Source: Phascolarctobacterium sp.
GTDB lineage: Bacteria > Bacillota > Negativicutes > Acidaminococcales > Acidaminococcaceae
NCBI GenBank assembly: GCA_004558595.1
Contig: SFCN01000027.1
Span: forward strand, 1-35,066
DNA length: 35,066 nucleotides
Reading direction: 5' to 3'
Position numbers and translations under genes: made by a program. The notes beneath the pieces were generated by a model that was not told where the DNA came from, made no database searches, and saw only the letters and a list, made by a program, of their open reading frames with translations. Of the stretch, positions 15,592-23,823 are shown in pieces (position 1 is the first letter of the stretch; the number at the start of each line of letters is the position of its first letter).

Positions 15592-15600
15592 ATTCTACAC
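15592..15600 (-). promoter_or_regulatory. Extended -10 candidate for the ABC importer operon
   Basis: On the minus strand GTGTAGAAT reads as an extended -10 (TG, one base, TAGAAT) about 50 bases before the binding-protein ATG. The -35 position holds only a weak match. Confidence 0.4.
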
Positions 15601-15698
15601 TATTTTTAGCGAATATGCACGAACTTTTCGTTGTTTTTTACTAAAGTTTGATGAAAAAAAGAAAAATGTGTGATATGTAACATTCCTTGCAAAAAAGA

Positions 15699-15707
15699 TG
15701 TTATAAT
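15699..15707 (+). promoter_or_regulatory. Extended -10 promoter element for the secreted protein gene
   Basis: TGTTATAAT is a perfect extended -10. It implies transcription from about 15713 and excludes the upstream in-frame ATG at 15687 as the start of the gene that follows. Confidence 0.6.
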
Positions 15708-15755
15708 GATACCAGTGAAAGTAGACTTTTTGCATTGCTGAAAGGATGTGTCGGA

Positions 15756-17081
15756 GTGAAAAGCTCGTGGAAAATACATGTACTGACCCTGGGCTGTATG
15801 CTGGCCTTGGCAGGGCCGGCGGCCGCAGCGGAAACGCTGCTGGCCAAAACGGACCTGCGCTTGGCCGATGCCAGAGTTACAGCGGAGCTGTGGGGTGACC
15901 GCTTGCCAAGCGGCTATAGCGATGATTTGCTGGTCCTCCTGAAGGACGAGCAGGGTAGTCTGGTGACGGCCTATGCGCCCTCCATAAAGGGTGGCTACTA
16001 TCCTATGCTGGAGGCAGTTCAGGTGAAACCAGTGCCCAAAAAGGCGGTAGCCGCTGGTAGCGTTGGAACAGTAGCGCAGTCTGGCAAGACTGCGCAGGAA
16101 ACTTCCGCAGAGGCTGCGCAGCAGCTTTTGCTCAGCGTGGGTCAGGGCGACTGGCAGGCGCCCAGCGAGTTCAGGGTACTGGATTTCGCAGATACCAAAA
16201 AAGTAGCGGAGCTATTCAGCTCCGCTGAGAGTATGGGGCTGGTGAGCAGGGTCTATATTAAGGAAGAGAAGCTCCATGTTGAGCTGAAGGATGGACAGAA
16301 AAATGTGGCTACCCTGCCCAAGGATGTGGTGCCCGGGAGGCTTTACTACGGAGGCTTGCATTCCTTGACCGCCTATGATGTGGACGGAGATGGCCAGCAG
16401 GAGCTATTAGGAACACAGCAACTGGCCGGCGGTAAGCAAAATGTGGCTGATGTAGGCGCGATTTGGCAGCTTCAGAGCGACGATAAATGGAAGCATACCA
16501 ATATTACCATCATGACTACTACGCCCACGCCTAAGAGCAATACCGTAAATGATGGTAAAGAAATAGCCACGGGCGTAATTTTGCCTCGCAAAATAGTTGT
16601 GCCCGGTGGGGAGGCTACCTACCCTGTGTTTGTAAGTAAGGATGTGAAGCTACAAAATAAGCTTAACGAACTGCTGCGCAAGGAGTGCGCAGAGTACCTT
16701 GCAAGCTTTTATCAGGGGAGGGCTGATATGGCCTTCAAGGTGATTTCAGCTACTGATAAGCTTGTGTCCTTGGAGCTTATCAGTGGTAAGACGAGCTTCT
16801 TGCATCACCATATAAATTTGGACCCTAAGACAGGAAATATTGTTAAACTGGACCAGCTTCTCAATACCCAGGACCCGGATTTACTACCTCTGCTAAGACT
16901 TTTATGCACCAATAAAAATATCCAGCTGGAGCAAAAGCTGCCTGCAGAATGGTATATAGAAGGGAATAACCTCTTCCTGCTGCAACGTATTTGTGGTAAG
17001 GACGAGGTGGCTGGCTTTGCTCTAGGGAATTTGCATAAATTTATTAAGGATAAACGCTGGATAGAGAAAAAATCTGACTGA
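15756..17081 (+). CDS. Secreted protein of unknown function, DUF4163/DUF3298-like C terminus
   Basis: A protein of about 441 residues with a signal peptide (basic start, hydrophobic core, then AGPAAAAE as cleavage region). I do not recognise a complete family. Two parts are suggestive. DVDGDGQQELLG near the middle is like the calcium-binding repeats of VCBS/FG-GAP proteins. The stretch starting LQNKLNELLRKECAEY and running to LDPKTGNIVKLDQLLN resembles DUF4163/DUF3298 domains of RsiV-like envelope proteins. The start is the GTG at 15756, with AAAGG at 15741-15745 ahead and the promoter at 15699-15707. Location would be periplasmic. No operon partner is evident. Confidence 0.7.
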   Translation: MKSSWKIHVLTLGCMLALAGPAAAAETLLAKTDLRLADARVTAELWGDRLPSGYSDDLLVLLKDEQGSLVTAYAPSIKGGYYPMLEAVQVKPVPKKAVAAGSVGTVAQSGKTAQETSAEAAQQLLLSVGQGDWQAPSEFRVLDFADTKKVAELFSSAESMGLVSRVYIKEEKLHVELKDGQKNVATLPKDVVPGRLYYGGLHSLTAYDVDGDGQQELLGTQQLAGGKQNVADVGAIWQLQSDDKWKHTNITIMTTTPTPKSNTVNDGKEIATGVILPRKIVVPGGEATYPVFVSKDVKLQNKLNELLRKECAEYLASFYQGRADMAFKVISATDKLVSLELISGKTSFLHHHINLDPKTGNIVKLDQLLNTQDPDLLPLLRLLCTNKNIQLEQKLPAEWYIEGNNLFLLQRICGKDEVAGFALGNLHKFIKDKRWIEKKSD

Positions 17082-17089
17082 CCAGTCAG
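17074..17089. promoter_or_regulatory. Palindromic operator candidate upstream of the RND operon
   Basis: CTGACTGACCAGTCAG is an inverted repeat with 7-bp arms and a two-base centre. It overlaps the stop codon of the preceding gene and lies about 70 bases before the -35 of the RND promoter. Its form resembles operators of TetR/AcrR-family repressors of efflux genes. A weak role as a hairpin at the end of the upstream gene is the alternative. Confidence 0.4.
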
Positions 17090-17158
17090 CAAATTTTAAA
17101 AAACGACGAAAAACGAAGATTTTTAAAGTAAAATTAACTTATTTTCGGTAAATCGTGT

Positions 17159-17187
17159 TTGCTTTATTTTTTCCGTTCAATTATAAT
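17159..17187 (+). promoter_or_regulatory. Promoter of the RND efflux operon
   Basis: TTGCTT at 17159-17164 and TATAAT at 17182-17187 are exactly 17 bases apart. The leader to the ATG at 17274 would be about 80 bases. Confidence 0.8.
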
Positions 17188-17273
17188 AGTGTTATTCTGA
17201 AACTGGTTCATAGTCTATTTTTAAGCATATATAGTGTGATGGTTTCTGAGTAGAAGAATAAGGAGGTTTTTAT

Positions 17274-18446
17274 ATGATTAGTTTTATTCGCTCCAGCCGT
17301 GCTAAAAAGGCTGTAGCTGCAGCCTTAGCAGCTACCTTTATCATGGCTGCAGCTGGTTGCGCTAAGCAGGGCCAACAGCAGGCTCCTCAAGCTACGCTGG
17401 TAAAGACCATGCAGGTTATTAAGCGCGATACTCCTTTGGTGTATGATTACACTGGCTTTGTACAGGCTCAACAGGAGATGGATTTGAAGGCTCAGGTGAG
17501 CGGCCAAATCACAGGCAAATTCTTTAAGGGAGGCGACACCGTTGTGGCAGGACAAAAGCTATACACCGTGGATGCTCGCACCTATCATGCCAATGTGCTC
17601 AATGCGCAGGCCGGTGTGGCCAATGCTAGAGCTGCTCTGGCTGTAGCTTCTCTGGATGCAGAGCGCTATACCAAGCTGTATGAGCAAAACGCGATTTCCA
17701 AGCAGGCCTTGGATAATGTGATCATGCAGCGTGATCAGGCTATGGCAGCCGTTAACGCCCAAGAGGCCTTGCTGGAGAATGCCCAAATCAATATGACTGA
17801 TACCACTGTTAGAGCACCCTTTACGGGTCGCATTGATACCAATGCTGTAGAGGTTGGTAACTATGTAGTAGCAGGGCAAACCTCATTGGTGAAGATTTCT
17901 AACACCGATCCCGTGTATGTACAATTCACCATGGCTGAGCCAGAATATTTAAAGCTTTCCGCTGCTCAGGATGGTAATGGCGGCGCTGCTCTTGATAATC
18001 TTACAGCTGTGCTCAGCGACGGCTCCACCTACGACATTAAGGGTAAGATTGCCGAGGTTAACCGTGGTATTAACGATAGTACCGGCACCTTGACCATCAA
18101 GGCGCTGTTCAGCAACCCCGTGCGCCGTTTGCTGCCGGGCATGTTCGCTCATGTGCAGGCCACTGCCGGCATCAAAAAGGATGCTCTCTTGATTCCTAAG
18201 CGTGCCGTTACCGAAATGCTCTACAAGAAATTCGTTTATGTAGTGGGCTCCGATAATAAGGTAACCATGAAGGAAATTACCCTTGGCCCCAGCGTTGGGC
18301 GTTTGTTCGTGGTTGAAAGCGGCTTAAACGGCGATGAAGTTTTGGTAGTTGAAGGCACTGGTAAGGTTCGCCAAGGCGCGGAGGTTAAGGCTCAGCCCAT
18401 GACCGAGGCCGATCTTGATACTACTGAAAAGACTCAACAAAAATAA
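17274..18446 (+). CDS. RND efflux periplasmic adaptor lipoprotein (AcrA/MexA type)
   Basis: A 390-residue membrane fusion protein. The signal sequence ends in AAAGC, with Cys29 as the probable lipid anchor. The lipoyl half-motif DLKAQVSGQITGKFFKGGD is followed by an alpha-helical hairpin (about residues 100-165), the second lipoyl half TTVRAPFTGRIDTNAVEVG, and beta-barrel and membrane-proximal domains up to GLNGDEVLVVEGTGKVRQGAEV. It links the inner-membrane pump to an outer-membrane channel. AAGGAGGT at 17260-17267 precedes the ATG, and 13 bases separate it from the pump gene. No TolC/OprM-like gene is in the window, so the channel must be encoded elsewhere. Confidence 0.93.
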   Translation: MISFIRSSRAKKAVAAALAATFIMAAAGCAKQGQQQAPQATLVKTMQVIKRDTPLVYDYTGFVQAQQEMDLKAQVSGQITGKFFKGGDTVVAGQKLYTVDARTYHANVLNAQAGVANARAALAVASLDAERYTKLYEQNAISKQALDNVIMQRDQAMAAVNAQEALLENAQINMTDTTVRAPFTGRIDTNAVEVGNYVVAGQTSLVKISNTDPVYVQFTMAEPEYLKLSAAQDGNGGAALDNLTAVLSDGSTYDIKGKIAEVNRGINDSTGTLTIKALFSNPVRRLLPGMFAHVQATAGIKKDALLIPKRAVTEMLYKKFVYVVGSDNKVTMKEITLGPSVGRLFVVESGLNGDEVLVVEGTGKVRQGAEVKAQPMTEADLDTTEKTQQK

Positions 18447-18459
18447 GGAGGTAAGCTAA

Positions 18460-21400
18460 GTGGCACGTTTTTTTATTGATCGCCCTGTCTTTGCGATAGT
18501 GTTAGCGATTTTGATCACCTTACTTGGTGCCCTTGCCGGTTTCAGCTTGCCTATTGCTCAATATCCTAATATTACTAAACCCCGTATTTCTGTAGAAACC
18601 AACTATGTTGGCGCTTCTGCCGACGTAGTTGAAGAAGCCGTTGCCCAAGCTATTGAGCAGAAGGTCAGCGGTGTAGAAAATATGCTGGATATGAGCTCCG
18701 TCAGCACCAGTAATGGTCAGTACACACTGAACGTACAGTTCAACCTGGAGAAAAATGCTGATATCGCTTCTGTAGAGGTACAGAACCGTGTATCCCAGGC
18801 CAACAGCTCCATGCCTAGCGAGGTTAGTGCTTATGGTATTACCACCGCTAAGGAATCTGCTGAAACCATTATGTATTTTGGCTTGTATTCTCCTAACAAT
18901 ACCTATGATGGCATGTTCCTGCGTACCTATGCCGATGCCAACTTTATCGATGCGGTAAAGCGTGTTAAGGGCGTATCCACTGTAAGCGAATATGGTCCGG
19001 AATATTCTATCCGCCTGTGGCTGAATCCTGAAAAAATGGCTCAGCTGGGCGTTACTGTGGATGATGTGTCCACTGCTATTAAAACCCAAAACATTCAGGC
19101 TGCCGTTGGCTCCATCGGTGACCGTCCTACCGCTGCTGAGCAGGAAAGAACCTATTCTGCCAGCGCTCAAGGTCGTTTGAAGACTGTGGAAGAGTTTGGC
19201 AATGTTATTGTGCGCACTAGAAATGGTGATAACCTGAAGCTGCGTGACATTGCGACTATTAAAGAAGGTCCTCGTAACGACATGGTTGTCAGCCGCTTAA
19301 ATGGCGGTGAATCCGTAGTATTCCCCGTATCCTTGACCTCTGATGCTAACGCAATTGAAACCGTTGGCAAAATTCGCGAGGTTCTGAAGGAAGCAGAAAC
19401 ACGTTTCCCCGAGGATATGAAGCTGATTGTTATCCAGGATAATACCCAGTTTATTACTGAATCCTTGAACAAGGTCGCGCATACATTCTTCGAAGCTTTG
19501 GTGCTGGTTATTTTGGTTGTGTACATGTTCCTGGGCAGCTGGCGTGCAACCTTGATTCCTCTGCTGGCAGTACCGGTATCCTTGGTTGGTACCTTTGCCT
19601 CCTTCGTGCTTTTGGGTTTTACCATTAACACGCTAACCGCCTTCGCTATGATTTTAGCTATCGGCCTTGTTGTCGATGACGCTATCGTCGTAGTTGAGGC
19701 CGTTGAGCATCACATTCAAGAAAATGGTATGTCCCCCAAGGAAGCAACCTATCGTGCTATGAACGAAGTATCCGGCCCTGTTGTGGCTATCGCCTTCGTT
19801 TTGTCCGCAGTATTTATTCCGGTAGCCTTCACCGGTGGTACCGTTGGTGAATTGTACAAGCAGTTCGCTATTACTGTATCCGTATCCATGATGCTTTCTG
19901 CAATTGTTGCATTGTCTTTGACTCCTGCGCTCTGCTCCTTGATTTTGAAGAAGAAGAGTGAGGATGAGGCTCCCAAGGGCTTTATTGGCAAGGCAGTTGC
20001 TGCCTTCAACAATTGGTTCGAAAGAACTTTGGGCAAATATGTTACCAATGTGGAGGTCTGCATTCGTAAATCCAAGCTGGTGCTCACCTGCTTGGCTGTG
20101 GTTGTTATCCTGACCGGCGTTATCGCTAAGCACACTCCCACCGGCTTCGTTCCCAACGAGGATCAGGGCATGAGCGCCGTATCCGTAAACCTGCCGGAGG
20201 CTGCTTCCAGTAATCGTGCTTTGCAGATTATCGAAGATGTTTCTGCAAAGGCTCGCAAGCTCCCCGGTGTTAAGAACGTTATGTCCGTTGCTGGCGTAGA
20301 CATTTTGTCCGACGCACAAAAGGCTAACTCTGCTCTGATGGTTATTTGTATGGATGATTATAATAATCGTACCACTACTACCCAACAGGTTATTCCTATG
20401 ATTTTTGGCTTGGGTGCACAATACCCCGATGCTAATATCATGGCCTTCCAGCCGCCTTCCCTGCCCGGTGCCTCCAATACCGGTACCTTGAGCCTGTATT
20501 TGATGAACCTAGCTGGTGAGGATGTGGAAACTATGGGTCAGCGTGCGAACGAGTTCCTCGCTAAGGCTCGCCAACGTCCTGAGGTTGGTATGGTTTATAC
20601 CACCTTGAACACCAATACCCCTGTGTATAATTTTGATGTGGACCGCGAAAAGGCACAAAGCCTGGGCGTGCCCGTATCCAGCGTATATTCCGCTATGCAG
20701 GCCTTCTTAGGCGGCAGTGAAATCAACGATATCAACAACTTCGGTCGTACCTGGAAGGTAGTTATGCAGGCCGATGCAAAATATCGTACTAATGTGGACG
20801 ATTTACGTTATTTCTTCGTGCGTAGTAATAATGGTGCCATGGTACCCCTGAATACGCTGGTAACCCCCGTACAGAAGAATAGCTCCTTGGTTATGACCCG
20901 CTTCAATGGCGCTCGTGCCATCAAGATTGCCGGTGACCCTGCTGATGGTTATTCCACTGGTGAGGCAATGGCGGCCTTGGAAGAGGTTGCTAAGGAAACT
21001 CTTCCCAGTTCCTACACTTATGAGTGGGTTGACCAGAGCCGCGATGAAATCGAGGCTGGCAGTCGTTCTACCCAGATTTACCTCATTTCTATGATTTTCG
21101 TATTCCTGTGCTTGGCAGCTCTGTACGAAAGCTGGACCATTCCTCTGGCAGTGCTCTTGTCCGTGCCCTCTGCAATCTTTGGCTGCTTCCTGTCCCAATA
21201 CCTGCGTGGTCAAAACAACGACGTTTACATGCAAATCGGTATGATCACCCTGATTGGCTTGGCAGCGAAGAACGCAATTTTGATTGTAGAATATGCTAAG
21301 ATGAATATGGAAGAAAATGGTATGGATGTGGTTACCGCCGCAGTGGAGGCAGCTCGCCTGCGTCTGCGTCCTATTTTGATGACCTCCTTCGCCTTCATCC

Positions 21401-21594
21401 TTGGCTGCTTGCCCTTGGCTATTGCCACCGGCCCGGGCGCTGGCGCCCGTGTATCCATGGGTAACGCCGTAGTTGGCGGTATGACCATCGCCACCTTCTT
21501 CGGTATCTTCCTGATTCCGGTGCTCTTTGTAGTTGTAGAAAAATTCTTCAGCCGCAAAAAGAAGCAGGATGACCATATGGCTGACCAAATGTAA
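18460..21594 (+). CDS. RND multidrug efflux pump (AcrB/MexB, HAE1 type)
   Basis: A 1044-residue inner-membrane pump, the usual length for HAE1 transporters. It starts MARFFIDRPVFAIVLA, with a first helix then a large periplasmic loop, and the pattern repeats in the second half. The proton-relay aspartates are Asp406 and Asp407 in GLVVDDAIVVVEA, and the relay lysine is Lys937 in GLAAKNAILIVEYAK. It should use the proton gradient to expel drugs, bile acids or similar amphiphiles through the adaptor and a TolC-like channel. It starts at a GTG, with AAGGAGGT overlapping the adaptor stop. A terminator follows at 21634. Confidence 0.96.
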   Translation: MARFFIDRPVFAIVLAILITLLGALAGFSLPIAQYPNITKPRISVETNYVGASADVVEEAVAQAIEQKVSGVENMLDMSSVSTSNGQYTLNVQFNLEKNADIASVEVQNRVSQANSSMPSEVSAYGITTAKESAETIMYFGLYSPNNTYDGMFLRTYADANFIDAVKRVKGVSTVSEYGPEYSIRLWLNPEKMAQLGVTVDDVSTAIKTQNIQAAVGSIGDRPTAAEQERTYSASAQGRLKTVEEFGNVIVRTRNGDNLKLRDIATIKEGPRNDMVVSRLNGGESVVFPVSLTSDANAIETVGKIREVLKEAETRFPEDMKLIVIQDNTQFITESLNKVAHTFFEALVLVILVVYMFLGSWRATLIPLLAVPVSLVGTFASFVLLGFTINTLTAFAMILAIGLVVDDAIVVVEAVEHHIQENGMSPKEATYRAMNEVSGPVVAIAFVLSAVFIPVAFTGGTVGELYKQFAITVSVSMMLSAIVALSLTPALCSLILKKKSEDEAPKGFIGKAVAAFNNWFERTLGKYVTNVEVCIRKSKLVLTCLAVVVILTGVIAKHTPTGFVPNEDQGMSAVSVNLPEAASSNRALQIIEDVSAKARKLPGVKNVMSVAGVDILSDAQKANSALMVICMDDYNNRTTTTQQVIPMIFGLGAQYPDANIMAFQPPSLPGASNTGTLSLYLMNLAGEDVETMGQRANEFLAKARQRPEVGMVYTTLNTNTPVYNFDVDREKAQSLGVPVSSVYSAMQAFLGGSEINDINNFGRTWKVVMQADAKYRTNVDDLRYFFVRSNNGAMVPLNTLVTPVQKNSSLVMTRFNGARAIKIAGDPADGYSTGEAMAALEEVAKETLPSSYTYEWVDQSRDEIEAGSRSTQIYLISMIFVFLCLAALYESWTIPLAVLLSVPSAIFGCFLSQYLRGQNNDVYMQIGMITLIGLAAKNAILIVEYAKMNMEENGMDVVTAAVEAARLRLRPILMTSFAFILGCLPLAIATGPGAGARVSMGNAVVGGMTIATFFGIFLIPVLFVVVEKFFSRKKKQDDHMADQM

Positions 21595-21633
21595 GGCTTT
21601 ACCTTGAGGCCTAAATCGTATACTCCATAAAGT

Positions 21634-21673
21634 AAGCTCCGCTTAGTCTATTATGATTAAGCGGAGCTTTTTT
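21634..21673 (+). terminator. Terminator after the RND operon
   Basis: AAGCTCCGCTTA at 21634-21645 pairs exactly with TAAGCGGAGCTT at 21658-21669, followed by a T run to 21673. Confidence 0.92.
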
Positions 21674-21906
21674 ATGTGGAAAGCCGGAAATTAGTAGCTT
21701 AAAAAAGCATAAATAAAGTTAAAAAACATAAAAAAATAAAATAGCTCTATTAAGTAATTAGACAAAGGGTTAGCTGTGAGCGAAAGGTGGCTATGGCAAC
21801 AGTTTGCAGATATTCTAGAAATTATAATGGATACCGACAAGGCAGCTTGTCCGCTATTATAACCATCCGTTGGACGAGAACGGAAAAATTATGTGGAGGT
21901 GATGTT
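21674..21906 (+). promoter_or_regulatory. Leader region of the first microprotein/beta-subunit unit
   Basis: The 312-base gap between the RND pump and the first microprotein holds the RND terminator and this region. It begins very A-rich. TATAAT at 21823-21828 is the best -10, but no -35 sits at the right distance; TTGCAG at 21804 is only 13 bases away. Just after the predicted start GACAAG at 21836-21841 pairs with CTTGTC at 21846-21851 around a tetraloop, a possible 5-prime stabilising hairpin. TCCGT/ACGGA at 21866-21884 forms a second. GGAGGTG at 21895-21901 is the ribosome site. Confidence 0.4.
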
Positions 21907-22035
21907 ATGGGTCCAGTAACAACGAATCCCTGGCTGATTGCTGTGATTAACATGGTTATTGTTTTCGGGGTATTGATAGCTCTGGGCGTATTAATGAGTA
22001 TGATTCAGGTCGTAGATCCCACAAAAAATCACTAA
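21907..22035 (+). CDS. OadG-related small membrane subunit of a Na+-pumping decarboxylase, copy 1
   Basis: A 42-residue protein with one transmembrane helix (about residues 9-33) and a short tail ending VVDPTKNH. It directly precedes a decarboxylase beta-subunit gene, with 25 bases between. Small one-helix subunits (gamma/delta/epsilon, OadG/MmdD/MmdE) anchor and assemble these complexes; this one lacks the long Pro/Ala linker of classical OadG. The ATG at 21907 is chosen over upstream in-frame starts because GGAGGTG stands six bases before it and because the second copy at 23689 begins identically. The two copies agree at about 34 of 41 positions. Confidence 0.85.
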   Translation: MGPVTTNPWLIAVINMVIVFGVLIALGVLMSMIQVVDPTKNH

Positions 22036-22060
22036 CAAAACTTAAGGAGGAAAATTTTTT

Positions 22061-23194
22061 ATGTTTGAGGCGTTTATTGTTGCTCTGTCTTCCGTATGGG
22101 CAGACTCTGGCTTTTCTGCCTTGACAGCTGGCCACATTATTATGATCGCTGTTGGTCTTGTGCTGCTGTATATGGCTATTGGTAAGGGCTTTGAGCCCTT
22201 GCTGCTGTCTCCGATTGCTTTTGGTTGTATTCTAGCTAACATTCCGAAGAATGGCTTTGAACAACCTGGCGTTATGTCCGTTATTATGTATGGTATCAAC
22301 CACGAAGTATTCCCGCCGCTGATTTTCTTGGGCGTAGGAGCAATGACTGACTTTGGTCCCCTGATTGCTAATCCCAAGACCTTGCTTCTGGGTGCTGCTG
22401 CTCAAGCAGGCGTATTTGTAGCTCTGCTTGGCGCGATGCTTTTAGGCTTCTCCGTACAAGAGGCAGCTGCTATCGGCATTATCGGTGGTGCTGATGGTCC
22501 TACTTCCATTTATTTGGCTGCTAAGATGGCTCCCCAACTACTGGGTGCTATCGCCGTCGCTGCTTATTCCTATATGTCCTTGGTTCCGCTGATTCAACCG
22601 CCTATCATGCATCTTTTCACTACTGAGGCTGATCGCAAGATTGTTATGAAACAGCTGCGTCCTGTTTCTAAATTCGAGAAAATCGTTTTCCCGATTATGA
22701 CTACTATTATCATTTCCTTACTGCTGCCCTCCGTAACCGCTTTGATTGGTATGCTAATGCTGGGTAATCTGTTCAAAGAAGCAGGCTGCTTAGATCGTTT
22801 GTCCGACACTGCTCAAAACGCTTTGATGAACACAGTAACCATCATGCTGGCAACCGGTACTGGCTTGACCATGAGCGCCGAGTCCTTCCTGAACTACCAA
22901 ACCATCCTGATTATTTTCTTGGGTCTGGTAGCCTTCATCGGTGGCACTGCAGCCGGTGTAATCTTTGGTAAGCTCATGTGTACCTTTGATGGCGGTCAAA
23001 CCAATCCGTTGATCGGCTCCGCCGGCGTATCCGCAGTGCCTATGGCTGCTCGTGTATCCCAGATTGTCGGCCAAAAAGCTAATCCTGCTAACTTCCTGTT
23101 GATGCATGCTATGGGTCCCAACGTCGCAGGCGTAATTGGTACTGCAGTTGCCGCTGGTACTATGCTGGCAATGATCGGCCCCGTTGCGAAATAA
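22061..23194 (+). CDS. Na+-translocating decarboxylase beta subunit, copy 1 (OadB/GcdB/MmdB family)
   Basis: A 377-residue inner-membrane protein, the sodium channel of biotin-dependent decarboxylases that act on oxaloacetate, glutaconyl-CoA or methylmalonyl-CoA. It couples decarboxylation of carboxybiotin to export of sodium ions. The highly conserved segments are GIIGGADGPTSIYLAAKMAP, then YSYMSLVPLIQPPIM, the central LLLPSVTALIGMLMLGNLF and the C-terminal HAMGPNVAGVIGTAVAAG. AAGGAGG precedes the ATG. There is no alpha (carboxyltransferase) or biotin-carrier gene in the window, so the substrate is unknown; glutaconyl-CoA or methylmalonyl-CoA would suit the presumed lineage. It differs from copy 2 at about 28 positions. 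Confidence 0.95.
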   Translation: MFEAFIVALSSVWADSGFSALTAGHIIMIAVGLVLLYMAIGKGFEPLLLSPIAFGCILANIPKNGFEQPGVMSVIMYGINHEVFPPLIFLGVGAMTDFGPLIANPKTLLLGAAAQAGVFVALLGAMLLGFSVQEAAAIGIIGGADGPTSIYLAAKMAPQLLGAIAVAAYSYMSLVPLIQPPIMHLFTTEADRKIVMKQLRPVSKFEKIVFPIMTTIIISLLLPSVTALIGMLMLGNLFKEAGCLDRLSDTAQNALMNTVTIMLATGTGLTMSAESFLNYQTILIIFLGLVAFIGGTAAGVIFGKLMCTFDGGQTNPLIGSAGVSAVPMAARVSQIVGQKANPANFLLMHAMGPNVAGVIGTAVAAGTMLAMIGPVAK

Positions 23195-23250
23195 AAAGTT
23201 CATTCTTTAGGGACGGGCGATACCCCCGTCTTAATAATGCTAAATAAATG

Positions 23251-23279
23251 AGCCCCGCACACAAGCTTGTGGCGGGGCT
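23251..23279. terminator. Terminator-like hairpin after beta subunit copy 1
   Basis: AGCCCCGC at 23251-23258 pairs with GCGGGGCT at 23272-23279, and CACAAG/CTTGTG extend the stem inward. The T tract after it is weak (TATTTGC), so a second terminator follows. Confidence 0.7.
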
Positions 23280-23311
23280 TATTTGCTGTCTCAAAGCTGA
23301 AAAAAGACATA

Positions 23312-23345
23312 AAAAAATAACCAGTTCGCAGCTGGTTATTTTTTG
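23312..23345. terminator. Second terminator after beta subunit copy 1
   Basis: AAAAAATAACCAG pairs with CTGGTTATTTTTT around a short loop, giving A and T tracts on both sides. It could act on either strand. Confidence 0.85.
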
Positions 23346-23688
23346 CGTCCAAGGCTGTTCGCATCAGCATCGGACATTCTCCCAAATCTTACTATTCGCA
23401 AATTGAAGATTGGGAAGATATTAAATGGTTGCTTTGCAGTAATTATTCTAGCAAAGTAATAAGATATTTCTGTTGCCTAGGTCACAGAAAATTATTTAAA
23501 AAATATAGTAATCATAAAGTTAGTTTAGGAAAGATATTTTGTAAATAATGTAAGCAATAGGCCTTGAAAAAGTGTGGCCTGCGCAACAGAATATAAAAAA
23601 ATTTACTTTTATACTTAATTAAGTAAGATAAGTAGCATGTCTTACTGGATATAATCCCCTTTTATTTTTAGAGAAAGAGGTGAATTTT
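23346..23688 (+). promoter_or_regulatory. Leader region of the second microprotein/beta-subunit unit
   Basis: This AT-rich stretch is the remainder of a 494-base gap and has no credible gene. It holds an imperfect hairpin, TCCCAAATCTT with AAGATTGGGA, near 23381-23422; CTTTGC/GCAAAG at 23432-23456; and AGGCC/GGCCT near 23561-23582. A 14-bp perfect palindrome, TACTTAATTAAGTA, lies at 23612-23625. TATAAT at 23650-23655 is the likely -10, without a recognisable -35. The palindrome covers the area where an activator or repressor would sit. The region shows no visible similarity to the leader of copy 1. Confidence 0.4.
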
Positions 23689-23814
23689 ATGGGTCCTGTA
23701 ACAACTAATCCGTGGCTGATTGCGCTCATCAACATGACCATTGTTTTCGGAGTATTGATTGTGTTAGGTGGGTTAATGAGCTTACTTCAGGTAGTAGATC
23801 CTACCAAAAAATAA
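23689..23814 (+). CDS. OadG-related small membrane subunit of a Na+-pumping decarboxylase, copy 2
   Basis: A 41-residue one-helix protein. It begins MGPVTTNPWLIA like copy 1 and ends VVDPTKK. The differences lie mostly inside the helix and are conservative, so both copies look under selection. AAAGAGGTG at 23675-23683 precedes the ATG. Unlike copy 1, 215 bases separate it from its beta subunit. Its function is presumed to be assembly or stability of the beta subunit within the decarboxylase complex. Confidence 0.82.
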   Translation: MGPVTTNPWLIALINMTIVFGVLIVLGGLMSLLQVVDPTKK

Positions 23815-23823
23815 TCTGGTTTC

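Noticed and set aside
15687..15755. Upstream in-frame ATG for the secreted protein
   Set aside because: It lies before the extended -10 at 15699-15707 and would put 23 residues ahead of the signal peptide.
20803..21588. Minus-strand frame of 261 codons opposite the RND pump
   Set aside because: The composition (many His, Gln and Asn) is that of an antisense shadow, and the pump frame is certain.
21787..21906. Upstream in-frame extension of microprotein copy 1 to an 82-residue protein
   Set aside because: The extension has no ribosome site, spans the likely promoter and is absent from copy 2, whereas both copies share the MGPVTTNP start.
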